DNA from: QHVT01 sp036399015
Lineage (GTDB): Bacteria > Acidobacteriota > Thermoanaerobaculia > Gp7-AA8
NCBI GenBank assembly: GCA_036399015.1
Contig: DASWNW010000075.1
Coordinates: 62,001-126,000 of the forward strand
Direction of reading: 5' to 3'
Length of the DNA stretch: 64,000 nucleotides
This document shows positions 34,452 to 43,200 of this stretch, one piece after another (position 1 is the stretch's first letter; each line of letters begins with the position of its first letter). The translations under genes were made by a program, and so were the position numbers. The notes under the pieces were generated by a model that was given only the letters and a program-made list of their open reading frames with translations, was not told the DNA's origin and did not search any database.

Positions 34452-35800
34452 GCGATCACTACGATGAGTTGACGCTGCAGGAGTACCTCGACGACCCGGA
34501 GTCGTTCGAGGGGCGTACGGCGCTGGAGATGCACCTGCTGCTCTGCGCCGCCTGCAGCGCGCTCTTCGACGAGCTGCGCGCGTTCGAGGCGACGCTCTCG
34601 CTCGACGGCGTCTGGGATGGCACGCTGCACGACGCCGAGGAGCCTCCCGGCGAGCTGCGAGCGCTGGCGGAGTTGCTCGCGCGCGAGGACGCCGAGGCGG
34701 CGCGCCTCCTCGCGCCGCTGGTGGTCAGCCCGGCCTCGTTCCGGCGCGCCAACGTCACCTCCGATCCCGCCATGCGCACCGCCGGCGCGGCCCGCCGCCT
34801 CAGCGCCGACTCGCGCGCCCTGCGCGAGCGCCAGCCGATGCACGCGCTCGTCCTCGCCGATGCCGCCATCGCCATCGCCGATCAGCTTCCGCCGCACCGC
34901 TATCCCGCCACGCTCATCGACGAGCTGCGCGGCAGCGGGTGGCTCGAGCGGGCGAACGTCCTCCGCTACCTCGGCCGCTACGAGGAGGCGCTCGACGCGC
35001 TCGACATCTCCGCCCGCGCCTACGCGCAGTCGCCGGTCTCGGTCTACTCGCTGGCCGTCGTCGAGTACGTGCGCGCGGTGATCTTCGTGGAGGTGGGGCG
35101 GCTCGACGACGCGCTGCTGCTGGCGCGCCGGAGCGCGCGCGTCTTCCGGCAGTTCGGCGAGGACGACCGCTTCGTGCACGCGAAGATCGTCGAGGCGACG
35201 GTGCTGTTCGACCGGAGCCGCTACCGCGAGTCGCGCGAGCTCTTCCTGTCGCTGGTCGCGACGGCGAAGAAGCTCGGCCAGGCGGCGACACTGGCGCGGC
35301 TCTACGGCAACGTGGCGAACTGTCAGCTTCGCCTGCACGAGCTGGTGTCCGCCGAGGTCTACTTCGGCCGGGCGCTGTCGCTGTACGAGGCGCTGGGGCT
35401 GGAGACGGAGCGCATCCGCACCCGCTGGAGCATCGGCTCGCTGCGCATCGCGAACGGCGACATCGCCGACGGGCTGGCGCGGCTGCGCGAGGCGCGGGAG
35501 GAGTTCGAGCGGCTCGGCCTCAGGACCGACGCCGCGCTGGTGACGCTCGACGTGGCCGAGGCGCTGCTGGCAGCCGGCGCACCATCGGGAGCGCGCGAGG
35601 CGGCAGAGCTCTGCGCGTCGATCGTGGAGAGCTTCACCGCGGTCGGGATGACGGGACACGCGCTCACGGCGCTGGCGTTCCTGCAGGAGGCGGTGTCGAG
35701 CGGCCGCGCGACGCCGGAACTGGTGCGGCGGGTGCGCGACTACCTCGAGACGAACCCCGATCACAGCGGCGTCCCGTTCGTGCCTCCTCCCCACCTATAA
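34448..35800 (+). CDS. Zn-finger (anti-sigma-like) TPR protein, 450 aa
   Basis: Residues 1-45 hold EMHLLLCAACSALFDEL, the H-x3-C-x2-C pattern of zinc-binding anti-sigma domains. The remainder (about 60-445) is a TPR superhelix: SGWLERANVLRYLGRYEEAL, VIFVEVGRLDDALLLARRSA, ARLYGNVANCQLRLHELVSA, RWSIGSLRIANGDIADGLAR and others. There is no membrane span, so any anti-sigma action would be cytosolic. The gene starts with TTG at 34448, and the TTGA overlap couples it to the sigma gene. The fusion of a sigma-binding finger to a long TPR array suggests ligand- or protein-controlled release of the sigma factor. Confidence 0.85.
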   Translation: MSDHYDELTLQEYLDDPESFEGRTALEMHLLLCAACSALFDELRAFEATLSLDGVWDGTLHDAEEPPGELRALAELLAREDAEAARLLAPLVVSPASFRRANVTSDPAMRTAGAARRLSADSRALRERQPMHALVLADAAIAIADQLPPHRYPATLIDELRGSGWLERANVLRYLGRYEEALDALDISARAYAQSPVSVYSLAVVEYVRAVIFVEVGRLDDALLLARRSARVFRQFGEDDRFVHAKIVEATVLFDRSRYRESRELFLSLVATAKKLGQAATLARLYGNVANCQLRLHELVSAEVYFGRALSLYEALGLETERIRTRWSIGSLRIANGDIADGLARLREAREEFERLGLRTDAALVTLDVAEALLAAGAPSGAREAAELCASIVESFTAVGMTGHALTALAFLQEAVSSGRATPELVRRVRDYLETNPDHSGVPFVPPPHL

Positions 35801-35983
35801 GGTTTTCCCCACTTCCAACACTCCCCCTTTGAGGGGCCCCTCCATCAACTCGCCTGCAGAGGCAGAAGGGGGGGCGTGTGCAAGCGGTCCTGCTGTTGAT
35901 CCCGTTGGTGGTTCTCTACCACCGCTTGTCCATTCCTGGTTCTTGAGGTTGTGCCCTCTCGCACCATCCGAGGTGGGGAGGGT

Positions 35984-36057
35984 GGCCGGGCAGCGAACGA
36001 AGTCCGCGGATACTCCTTCGACGGCACTCACCTTCGTTCGCGCGCCCGGCCGTTTTT
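35984..36057 (+). terminator. Long inverted repeat with T-tract upstream of marR-type gene
   Basis: GGCCGGGC-A-GCGAACGAAG (35984-36002) pairs with CTTCGTTCGC-GC-GCCCGGCC (36032-36051), giving 18 base pairs with a small bulge. TTTTT follows at 36053-36057. The loop is about 29 bases, long for an intrinsic terminator. It may end the sigma/TPR transcript or control the MarR gene, whose ATG is 32 bases beyond. The preceding 180 bases hold only short hairpins (CCCC-TTTGA-GGGG near 35823; GGTGGT-TCTCT-ACCACC near 35915). Confidence 0.6.
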
Positions 36058-36088
36058 CGTGGCGCGCCTATGGCAAAATCGCGCGCTC

Positions 36089-36571
36089 ATGACTGCCCAG
36101 GCCGAGGGAAAGCGAATCCTCAACTCGATCCGCCAGCTCGTGCGCGCGCTCCGGCTGTTCGACCGCGAGGCGCAGATGAAGCACGGGATCAGCGCCGCGC
36201 AGATGTTCGTGCTGCACACGCTCAGCGAGGAAGAGGCGCTTTCGCTCAACGAGCTCTCCGAGCGGACGGCCACCGACCAGAGCTCCGCCTCGGTCGTGGT
36301 GCAGCGCCTCGTCGAGGCCGGCTACGTGACCCGCACCCAGAAGGCGCAGGACCGCCGTCACGTCGAGCTCCGCCTCACCCCGAGAGGGCGCACCGTGATC
36401 CGCCGCTCCCCTCCCCCCGCCCAGCAGAAGATCCTCGCGGCCATCGAGGCGATGCCGCCCCGGAAGCGGAAGGCGTTCGCCGCCATGCTGGAGGAGTTCG
36501 TGGAGGGGTTCGGCGTCAAGGGCAAACGGACGCCGATGTTCTTCGAGGAGGAGCCGAAGAAGAAGGGCTGA
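36089..36571 (+). CDS. MarR-family transcriptional regulator
   Basis: The product has 160 residues. The winged helix is visible in AQMFVLHTLSEEEALSLNEL, ERTATDQSSASVVVQRLVEA (recognition helix) and GYVTRTQKAQDRRHVELRLT (wing), followed by the long C-terminal helix. The basic tail ends EEEPKKKG. I chose ATG 36089, which starts the N-terminal dimer helix; the longer frame reads through the inverted repeat. Divergent targets are not evident. The strong palindrome just upstream is a candidate autoregulatory site. Confidence 0.9.
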   Translation: MTAQAEGKRILNSIRQLVRALRLFDREAQMKHGISAAQMFVLHTLSEEEALSLNELSERTATDQSSASVVVQRLVEAGYVTRTQKAQDRRHVELRLTPRGRTVIRRSPPPAQQKILAAIEAMPPRKRKAFAAMLEEFVEGFGVKGKRTPMFFEEEPKKKG

Positions 36572-36619
36572 GCGCCTGCCCTGACGCCTGTGCACGCTAC
36601 TTGCTCAAGATAACCCCTG

Positions 36620-36997
36620 GTGGTGGCAACGAGACGAGCACTGGTCATCGATGACGACGCGGCGATCCGCGTGCTCGTCTCACGCATCCTCGAGAAGAAC
36701 GACTTCCAGGTCGAGGTGGCGCGGGACGGGGCGGAGGGGATCGAGAAGCTGTCGGCCTCCGACTACGGCGTCATCGTCCTCGACCTGATGATGCCGCGGC
36801 TGGACGGCGTGGCGGTGGTGAAGTACCTCTCCCAGTACTACCCCGAGAAGCTGCCGAGCGTCATCGTCACCAGCGCCTTCGGCGCCTCCGCATTCGAGAA
36901 AGTCTGCCCGCCGGTATCGCACTTCATGGAAAAGCCGTTCGACGTCTCGCTGCTCGTGGCGCAGGCGATCGACTGCTGCCGTGCAAACATTTCGTGA
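36620..36997 (+). CDS. Single-domain response regulator
   Basis: The product has 125 residues: ALVIDDDAAIRVLVSRIL, VIVLDLMMPRLDGVAVV (phospho-Asp), SVIVTSAFGAS (Ser/Thr) and HFMEKPFDVSLL (Lys). All receiver catalytic positions are present. The start is one of two adjacent GTG codons (36620 or 36623), with no clear ribosome site. A second lone receiver follows 33 bases downstream, separated by a perfect inverted repeat. There is no output domain and no linked kinase. Confidence 0.9.
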   Translation: MVATRRALVIDDDAAIRVLVSRILEKNDFQVEVARDGAEGIEKLSASDYGVIVLDLMMPRLDGVAVVKYLSQYYPEKLPSVIVTSAFGASAFEKVCPPVSHFMEKPFDVSLLVAQAIDCCRANIS

Positions 36998-37005
36998 TAC
37001 CCTTT

Positions 37006-37024
37006 TTTTGCGCACAGCGCAAAA
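37006..37024. promoter_or_regulatory. Perfect palindrome TTTTGCGC-ACA-GCGCAAAA
   Basis: An 8-bp perfect inverted repeat with a 3-base centre sits between the two lone receiver genes, 6 bases before the second ATG. T and A runs lie in the arms and not after them, so it does not look like an intrinsic terminator on either strand. A regulator operator, or an RNA hairpin masking the start, is more likely. Confidence 0.5.
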
Positions 37025-37030
37025 CCCTCC

Positions 37031-37408
37031 ATGTCTTCTTCCACTGCCCGGCTCGCTGTGCTGGTGGCTGATGGTGACGCGGCCATCCGGAGCCTGCTCT
37101 CGGCAGTCGTCACCCGGATGGAGCTCGAGCCGGTCGTAGTGCCGGACGGCGAGACGGCCGCGGCGCTGCTCGCGGAGCGGCAGTTCGGCGCCGTCGTGAT
37201 CGACTCGCTCCTCCCCGGCTTGAGCGGCGACGAGATCGTCGCCCGCCTCGGCGAAGAAAACCCCGAGATGGTCGGCAGGACGATCGTGATCACGACTCTG
37301 CCGCAGCCGTGGGTGATGCGAAAATGCGGAGGCGTGGCGGCGGTCCTGCGCAAGCCGTTTGCGCTCGACGAAATCCAGGAGGCGATCCGGCGGTGTTGCA
37401 GCAGGTGA
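37031..37408 (+). CDS. Single-domain receiver protein (slightly divergent)
   Basis: The product has 125 residues. LAVLVADGDAAIRSLLSAVV has one acid of the usual pair replaced (ADGD). VVIDSLLPGLSGDEIV keeps the phospho-Asp, IVITTLPQPW the Thr and AVLRKPFALDEI the Lys. It probably still accepts phosphate but with weaker metal binding. It pairs with the upstream lone receiver. The final Cys-Cys (RRCCSR) resembles the Cys pair at the end of the preceding protein (DCCRANIS), suggesting the two are duplicates. Confidence 0.87.
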   Translation: MSSSTARLAVLVADGDAAIRSLLSAVVTRMELEPVVVPDGETAAALLAERQFGAVVIDSLLPGLSGDEIVARLGEENPEMVGRTIVITTLPQPWVMRKCGGVAAVLRKPFALDEIQEAIRRCCSR

Positions 37409-37536
37409 AACGAAATGTTCACTAAAAGACCGGCGGCCGGATGCGAAGCAATCACGACCGCCGGTCCACCAGCAGGTATGACGCCGGAATCGCAGTCCCC
37501 GGAGCGGCCCGTCACCCCGGAAAACTATCGGCGCCA

Positions 37537-37563
37537 TTTGCATCCAGTGCAAATTAGATGCAC
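37537..37563. promoter_or_regulatory. Overlapping palindromes upstream of XRE-family gene
   Basis: TTTGCA-TCCAG-TGCAAA (37537-37553) overlaps GTGCA-AATTAGA-TGCAC (37547-37563). Both lie about 103-129 bases upstream of the helix-turn-helix gene at 37666, in an otherwise empty 257-base interval. They are good candidates for an autoregulatory operator. Confidence 0.45.
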
Positions 37564-37665
37564 ACTACGGGGAATGGATGTACGCCGTCGCTGCTTCTCG
37601 CGTTCGCAGGCACGCAGAGAAGTTGCAAGGCGTGCAGCAGTGGGCAGAACAGTCAGGAGACGCGA

Positions 37666-38100
37666 ATGATCGGAGAGCGAATTCGCGAGGCACGACTGGC
37701 GCAGAGCCGGTCGCTGGCAGACGTCGCCGGTAAGGCAAAGATCAGCGTCGCCACCCTGTCTCGGATCGAAAACGACAAGCAGTCGGTGGAGATGGGGATG
37801 TTCCTCGTCATCGCCAAGGTGTTGAACACCCCCGCCACGGAACTGCTCGACGGAGCGATGGTCGACGGCGGCAACGGCGAGGGCAAGCTCGAGCCTCTGG
37901 TGCGGCGCATCTCGTCGCTCCCGCAGCGCGAGCGGCTCGACCTCTGGCGCGAGCTGGCGGCCGAGCGCAAGGCACAGCGCAACCGGGGCCGCGGCTCCGA
38001 CGCGCAGCAGATCAGTCAGCACGTCGAGGAGCTGCTGGCGCAGGTCGACTTGCTCCGCGAGGAGCTCGAGGGCGTCCGGAAGCGCATCAAGCGGAGGTAG
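37666..38100 (+). CDS. XRE-family helix-turn-helix regulator with coiled-coil tail
   Basis: The product has 144 residues. The N-terminal HTH_3 domain (about 3-62) reads IGERIREARLAQSRSLADVA, then KISVATLSRIENDKQ. The C-terminal half is helical and charged, ending in a coiled coil (HVEELLAQVDLLREELEGVR). The ATG at 37666 follows CAGGAGAC. The 3' end overlaps the convergent GT-C gene by 14 bases. Targets are unknown; candidate operators lie upstream of the gene itself. Confidence 0.92.
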   Translation: MIGERIREARLAQSRSLADVAGKAKISVATLSRIENDKQSVEMGMFLVIAKVLNTPATELLDGAMVDGGNGEGKLEPLVRRISSLPQRERLDLWRELAAERKAQRNRGRGSDAQQISQHVEELLAQVDLLREELEGVRKRIKRR

Positions 38101-39517
38101 CGGGGCCTGGTCGCGGGTCGAGCCGCCACAAGGCGACGTCCCGCAGCTTCCCCACCAGCCGCCAATCCCCCGGCACGCGTGCGCGCAGCGCCGCCTCCCC
38201 TCCCTCGACGTCGGAGACCACCGCGTACCACGGCCCCTCGAGTCCCGGCGCGCCGCGCAGGATGGCGGCGTTCGGCGGATCGAGCTGATCCCACCGCACG
38301 GTGATCCGTTCCGCCTGGTAGTAGAAGGCGCCGCTGACGATCGCCGACAGCACGACCGCATCGCGCGGCACTTCCCGCTCCACCCAGGCCACCGTTCGCG
38401 GGTAGATCGACTCCCACTCGTCGTGATGCAGGGTGTGCATCCTCCCGACCTGCACCACCTCCCGCGCCAGGACGAGCACGATCGCGAGCACCGCAACGAC
38501 GCGCAGGCGCGACACGACGCGCAGGAAGCCGATGAGGAGCGGCGGCAGCGCCGGCAGCAGGAACCGCGTCGCCGTCGGGTCGGGGCAGTAGCTGTAGAAG
38601 GAGTAGAAGAGGAGAAACACGCCCAGCCACGAGAGCAGCAGCAGGCGCTGCGAGATCGCAAGAAGGCGGTCGAAGGCGACGAGGAAGCCAGCGGCGATGA
38701 GCGGCGTGAGCATCCCGCCGATCGCCATGACGTGCGTTCCGAGGCAGGGCGGCGTCCCGCCGAACGAGAAGAGGCGTCCCGCGCTGCCGTAGCCGGTCGC
38801 CCAGGGGCTGCCGTACAGCGTGTCGTGGTACCACATCAGCGCGGCGGCGAACGGCAGCGCGGCCGCGGCGGCGACGGCGAGCCGCGCCGGGCGGAATCCG
38901 ATCGCGACGGCGAGCGGCAAGGCGAGGATGACGTTCGAAGGCCGCACGGCGACGCCGATGCAGAACGCCACGCTGCACGCCGCCGCCCAGCGCCAGGAGT
39001 GGCGCGACTTCAGCGCGCACCACACCGCCGCCAGCGTCCACGCCGTCGCCAGCACGTCGCTCATCGGCTGGAGGGACATGGAGATGAACACCGGGTAGGC
39101 GCCCAGGAGCGCCGCACCGGCGATCGCCCACCCGCGGCTCAACCCGAATTCGCCCGCCACCGCGACGAAGAGGAACAGCGAGGCGACGGCGGCGAGCGGC
39201 GCCACCAGGAACGGCGCCACCCGCCACCCGCCCACCGCCGCTGCCGCCGCGAGATGGAGCGGCGTCCCGACGGGGTAGGTCGGCACCATCCTCCCCCCGC
39301 CCGCCGGCATGAAGCCGTACGGCGTGAAGAGGTAGGCCATCGACGGCGGCAGCTTCGCCTTCGCGAGCGGCTCGATGGTGACGGAGGTGCGGCCGGAAGC
39401 AAGCAGCCGCGCCTCGCTGAGGTACCCGGAGGTATCGGGGCCGGCGGCGAAGAAGGAGGTGTTCGAGACCAGCAGCACGAAGTACCCGGCCACGAGCAGT
39501 CCGATCGCCCACCGCAT
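38087..39517 (-). CDS. GT-C-type membrane glycosyltransferase, 476 aa
   Basis: About ten hydrophobic spans, beginning RWAIGLLVAGYFVLLVSNTS. After the first span the luminal/periplasmic loop has GPDTSGYLSEARLLASG, a GT-C-like catalytic loop with its acidic residue. Later FYSYCPDPTATRFLLPALPP resembles the mannosyltransferase/ArnT-like pattern. It probably uses a polyprenyl-phosphate sugar donor, perhaps one made by the DPM1-like GT2 in this window (inference). I take the ATG at 39517, which begins the first membrane span. Confidence 0.83.
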   Translation of the reverse strand: MRWAIGLLVAGYFVLLVSNTSFFAAGPDTSGYLSEARLLASGRTSVTIEPLAKAKLPPSMAYLFTPYGFMPAGGGRMVPTYPVGTPLHLAAAAAVGGWRVAPFLVAPLAAVASLFLFVAVAGEFGLSRGWAIAGAALLGAYPVFISMSLQPMSDVLATAWTLAAVWCALKSRHSWRWAAACSVAFCIGVAVRPSNVILALPLAVAIGFRPARLAVAAAAALPFAAALMWYHDTLYGSPWATGYGSAGRLFSFGGTPPCLGTHVMAIGGMLTPLIAAGFLVAFDRLLAISQRLLLLSWLGVFLLFYSFYSYCPDPTATRFLLPALPPLLIGFLRVVSRLRVVAVLAIVLVLAREVVQVGRMHTLHHDEWESIYPRTVAWVEREVPRDAVVLSAIVSGAFYYQAERITVRWDQLDPPNAAILRGAPGLEGPWYAVVSDVEGGEAALRARVPGDWRLVGKLRDVALWRLDPRPGPATSA

Positions 39518-39591
39518 TGCACCGCATCCTAGCGCAGCGTCCGCTCCGCGGCATTCACGTTGCACATGATTGTGTGCAGGAGGAGATACGC

Positions 39592-39792
39592 ATGCCGGCA
39601 AAGAAACGGGAGCTCATCGAGCCGCATAAGGGAGACAAGCGCTACGTCCGCCGCGACGACCAGGGGCGGTTCAAGGAGTCGGACGACGTCAGCCGCTCCC
39701 TCTCCCAGGACCAGCGCCGCAAGGCGAAGACGGTGGCCAAGCCGGGCCAGGGAGACAAGGGGGACCGGAAGAGTTCTTCGAAGAAGAAGTAG
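39592..39792 (+). CDS. Small basic protein, 66 aa, widespread hypothetical family
   Basis: MPAKKRELIEPHKGDKRYVR opens the chain, followed by RDDQGRFKESDDVSRSLSQD and a Lys-rich tail GQGDKGDRKSSSKKK. The RELIEP..GDKRYVRRD..G.F pattern is that of a small conserved hypothetical family found in many soil bacteria. It is hydrophilic and probably disordered. AGGAGGAGATACGC gives a strong ribosome site before the ATG. Function unknown; a stress or nucleic-acid association is only a guess from charge. Confidence 0.85.
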   Translation: MPAKKRELIEPHKGDKRYVRRDDQGRFKESDDVSRSLSQDQRRKAKTVAKPGQGDKGDRKSSSKKK

Positions 39793-39839
39793 AACGGGGC
39801 GCGGCGTAGCGCGAACGACACGTCACCGCTCGAGCGGCG

Positions 39840-40289
39840 TCAGATGTTCGCCGCCGCTCGAGCGTCCAGACGGGCGCGCAGTTCGACCGCACGCCTTTCG
39901 AGAAACTCACGATCGACCTCGCTCTTCACGGGCGCTCCCGCCGCACGCCGAAGATACTCGTCGGCGGACGCAAAGCGGCGCGCGTTGAATGCCCGCTCCG
40001 CCGCGCTCACGTACGCCGACGCCCTCCAATGCACGAGTGCGAGATCTTCGGCCTGTTCTTGCACCAGTCGCTCGACGTGCGCCCAGTCGCCTCTCCTCTC
40101 CGCAACGTCCTGCAGCTTTTCGTACACCCACAGCCGTTCCAGGCGCGCAAAGCGGATCGAGGGTCTCTCGAGCCGGCGACGCAGTCGCGGCTCGAGAGCA
40201 CGCCCCAGCCCGAGTTGAACGGCAGCCCACTCGAGGAGATGCCGCACGATCATCGCAGGACCGAAAACGATCAGCTCAACTCGCGTCAC
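39840..40289 (-). CDS. Small helical protein coupled to the RHS gene (possible immunity or accessory protein)
   Basis: The product has 149 residues. The GTG at 40289 overlaps the RHS stop as GTGA, so translation is probably coupled. The chain is helical with no signal peptide: VELIVFGPAMIVRHLLEWAA, RRRLERPSIRFARLERLWVY, HVERLVQEQAEDLALVHWRA and ERAFNARRFASADEYLRRAA (TPR-like turn). I recognise no known immunity family. Position directly after an RHS C-terminus is where RHS toxin immunity genes normally sit, so that is the working idea. A later start (ATG 40253) is possible. Confidence 0.65.
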   Translation of the reverse strand: MTRVELIVFGPAMIVRHLLEWAAVQLGLGRALEPRLRRRLERPSIRFARLERLWVYEKLQDVAERRGDWAHVERLVQEQAEDLALVHWRASAYVSAAERAFNARRFASADEYLRRAAGAPVKSEVDREFLERRAVELRARLDARAAANI

Positions 40290-43200
40290 GCTGCCCTGTC
40301 GACCTGGTCCCACCATTCCTTCCCTGGTCCATCGTCATCATCGTCATCATCGCCGGGCTCCGCGGGAGGCGTCCGGCAGGAGGCTTTGATCTCTTCCCAC
40401 GGCATAGGGTAATAGTTTCCGAACCCGCTTCGGCACTTCTTGATGCGGTCCCATGCTGCCTTGATGCAATTGATCATGCATGCTTCGCGGTCGACCGTCC
40501 GGACGTCGAGCGCCACGAGGAGGCACTTGAACGCGCGCCCGATGAACTGCATGAAGCACTTGACGAAGCGCTTGCACACCGGATCGGTCCAGCAATAGAG
40601 GATCGCCATGATCGCCAGAAAGATGATCAGGTACAGCAGAAGTGCGGCCAGCAGCTCAGCGCCGATGGCAATGCCCGCGCCGAGTACGCCAGCTGCGACG
40701 GCGACGGGATTGTGGCCGCTCGGATCGGTGTAACGGATCGGGTTGTTGTAGACGTAAACGTACCGATGGAGACTCGGCGGGTTGCCGACGTTACCGCGAT
40801 AGGAATCCTGCTGGATGAAGCGGCCGAGACTGGTGTCGTAGTAGCGCGCCCGGTATTGAATGAGCGTGCTGACGGACGTCTCGCGAGAGGTGAATCCGAG
40901 CCGCGTCGGCGGGATGCCCGACGGATCGGTGGTCCGCGTCATCTGACCGAAGGCGGTGTACCTTTGTCTGTACGCCATCTGGCCTGCGGTGTTACTCACA
41001 GCAGTGATGCTTCCCAGCCCGTCGCGGTGCAGGTAAGTGATGCGGTTGTTGTTCCTGCGCCATTCGGCGAGCGGTTCATCGATGGACGGTCCGTACAGGC
41101 GGTACGTCCACATTCCGTTGTTTCCGTCCGAATCGGCGATCGGGTTGCCGGCCGGGTCGTATTGCGGCCGTACCAGGCCACCCTCGATCGACGCACCGGC
41201 CATCTCCATGCGCTCGCCGTTGGGACCGTACTTGTTCGTTTCCGTGCCCGAGGGCGAGGCGATGTTCAACGGCCGATTGAGAACGTCGTAGGTGAACGTC
41301 GTCGCACCCGCCGGTCCGGTGCGCGAGGTGACATTCCCGTTGAAGTCGTAGCTGAGCGTCTCCGCACCCGCCTGCAGCAACTGATTGGCCACGTCGTAGC
41401 TGTACGTGGTCACCGTACCGGCTTCCGCGACGCGCGACGTCCGATTGCCTACCCGGTCGTACGTGAACTTTTCCGCCGTTCCATTGGAGTAGTTCGCCTC
41501 GGTGAGGCGATAGAGCTGGTCGTATCGATAAATCTCGACCTTCCCCTCGTGATCCGTTTTGGACGTCACATTGCCGACCGCATCGTACTGATACGACCAT
41601 CCATCGACGACGTTCCCGGCGCTGTCGCGCGCCGCCATTGACAGCAGGCGACTCGCGTCGTCATAGGCATAGGCGGTCTTGATGCCGTTCGGGTACTGCA
41701 ATTCGGTGCGGCGGTCCATTGCGTCGTAGCGGAAATGGAACTGCCCGAACAGCGAGTCCCGCATGGTGGTCAGACGGTTTTTCCCGTCATAGACGTACTC
41801 GACCGTCGACTGGGGCGTGATCAGCTTCGACCGGTTACCGTTTGCGTCGTACTGATAGACCGTCTTGTATCCGACGCGGTTATTCAGGATCGACGTAACC
41901 CGGTCGGCGGCATCGTGAGTATAGGTGTACGAGACGTTGGCGTTCGACGCCCCGGTCCGGCGGCCGAGCGAGTCGTAGGTGTAGGCGTCGCTCGTGCCGT
42001 CGGAGTATTCGACGAGCATCAGGCGGCGTCCGACGTAGGTGTGCGTGGTAGTCTGATTCTTCGCGTCGGTCCGCGTCCGGAGATTCCCGATCGCGTCGTA
42101 CGTGTACGTCGTTTTGCGGGTCAGCGGATCCGTTTCCTCGACCAGCCGATTGAGCGCATCGTACTTGTACTTCCAGGTCGCGCCGTTTGCATCGGTCTGG
42201 GAGGTCTTGTTCCCGGCCGGGTCATAGGTGTAGGACGTCACGGAGCCATCGGCTTCCGTCACAGCGACGAGCCGGCCGGCGAGGTCGTACTCGTACCGTT
42301 TGGTGTTGCCGTTCGCGTCCGTCTCCGCCGTGATTCTGCCCGTTTTGTCGTACTGCAGACGCATCACGTTCGCCAGTGAGTCGGTCACGGCGACGATGCG
42401 GCCCATGTTGTCGAATTCCTGCTTCAGCACGTTCCCGTCGGGATCGATGATCTCGCAGACGTCCGTTGGTTTCGCGCCCGTCGTACAGGCCGAGCACGAG
42501 CTGCCGCCGCCGCTCCCGCCGATCGACGCGCAATAGGCGTACGTCCAGACTCCCCCGGCCGGATCGATCATCTTCGTGACGCGCCCCACGAGGTCGTACT
42601 GATACTTCGTAGTGTTGTCCTTCGCGTCGGTCCGGCTGACGAGATCGCCCGAGATCGCATACACCATCCTCGTCGTGCTACCGAGAGCGTCGGTGAAGGT
42701 CAAAAGGCGCCCTTCACCGTCGTACGTGAACCGGCTCGTGCCGCGGGCGGTGGTGATCGAGGTCCGGCGGCCGGCGTCGTCGTACGCGAACGCCGAAGAG
42801 TTGTTGTACGCGTCGGTCAGCGAGACCATGCGGTCCCTGCCGTCGTACCCGAATTTCGTTTCGTTTCCGGCCGGATCGCGAATCACTGAGATTCGTCCGA
42901 TCGCGTCGGTCTGCACAGTGGTGGTGTTGTTCAGCGCGTCGGTGCGCGACTCCATTCCGCCGTTCGCATTCCACGTCGTGCGGGTGACGTTGCCGTTCGG
43001 GTCGGTCACGGCGATCGTCTGACCGTACTGGTCGTACTCGGTTTTCGTGATCTCGGTCCGGCCGTCGACCGTGCGGCGGGACTCGATCAGATTTCCGCCG
43101 GCGTCCCAGACGTTCGTGGTCTGGCCGGAGAGCTCGTCCGTTACTGTCAGTTCGCGAGAGTGCGGCCCGTATGTCGTCGCGATTACACCGCCGTCCGGCA

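Noticed and set aside
35829..36092. Small open frame ahead of the MarR gene
   Set aside because: It runs through the strong inverted repeat, has no ribosome site, and its translation resembles nothing; the region is better read as control DNA.
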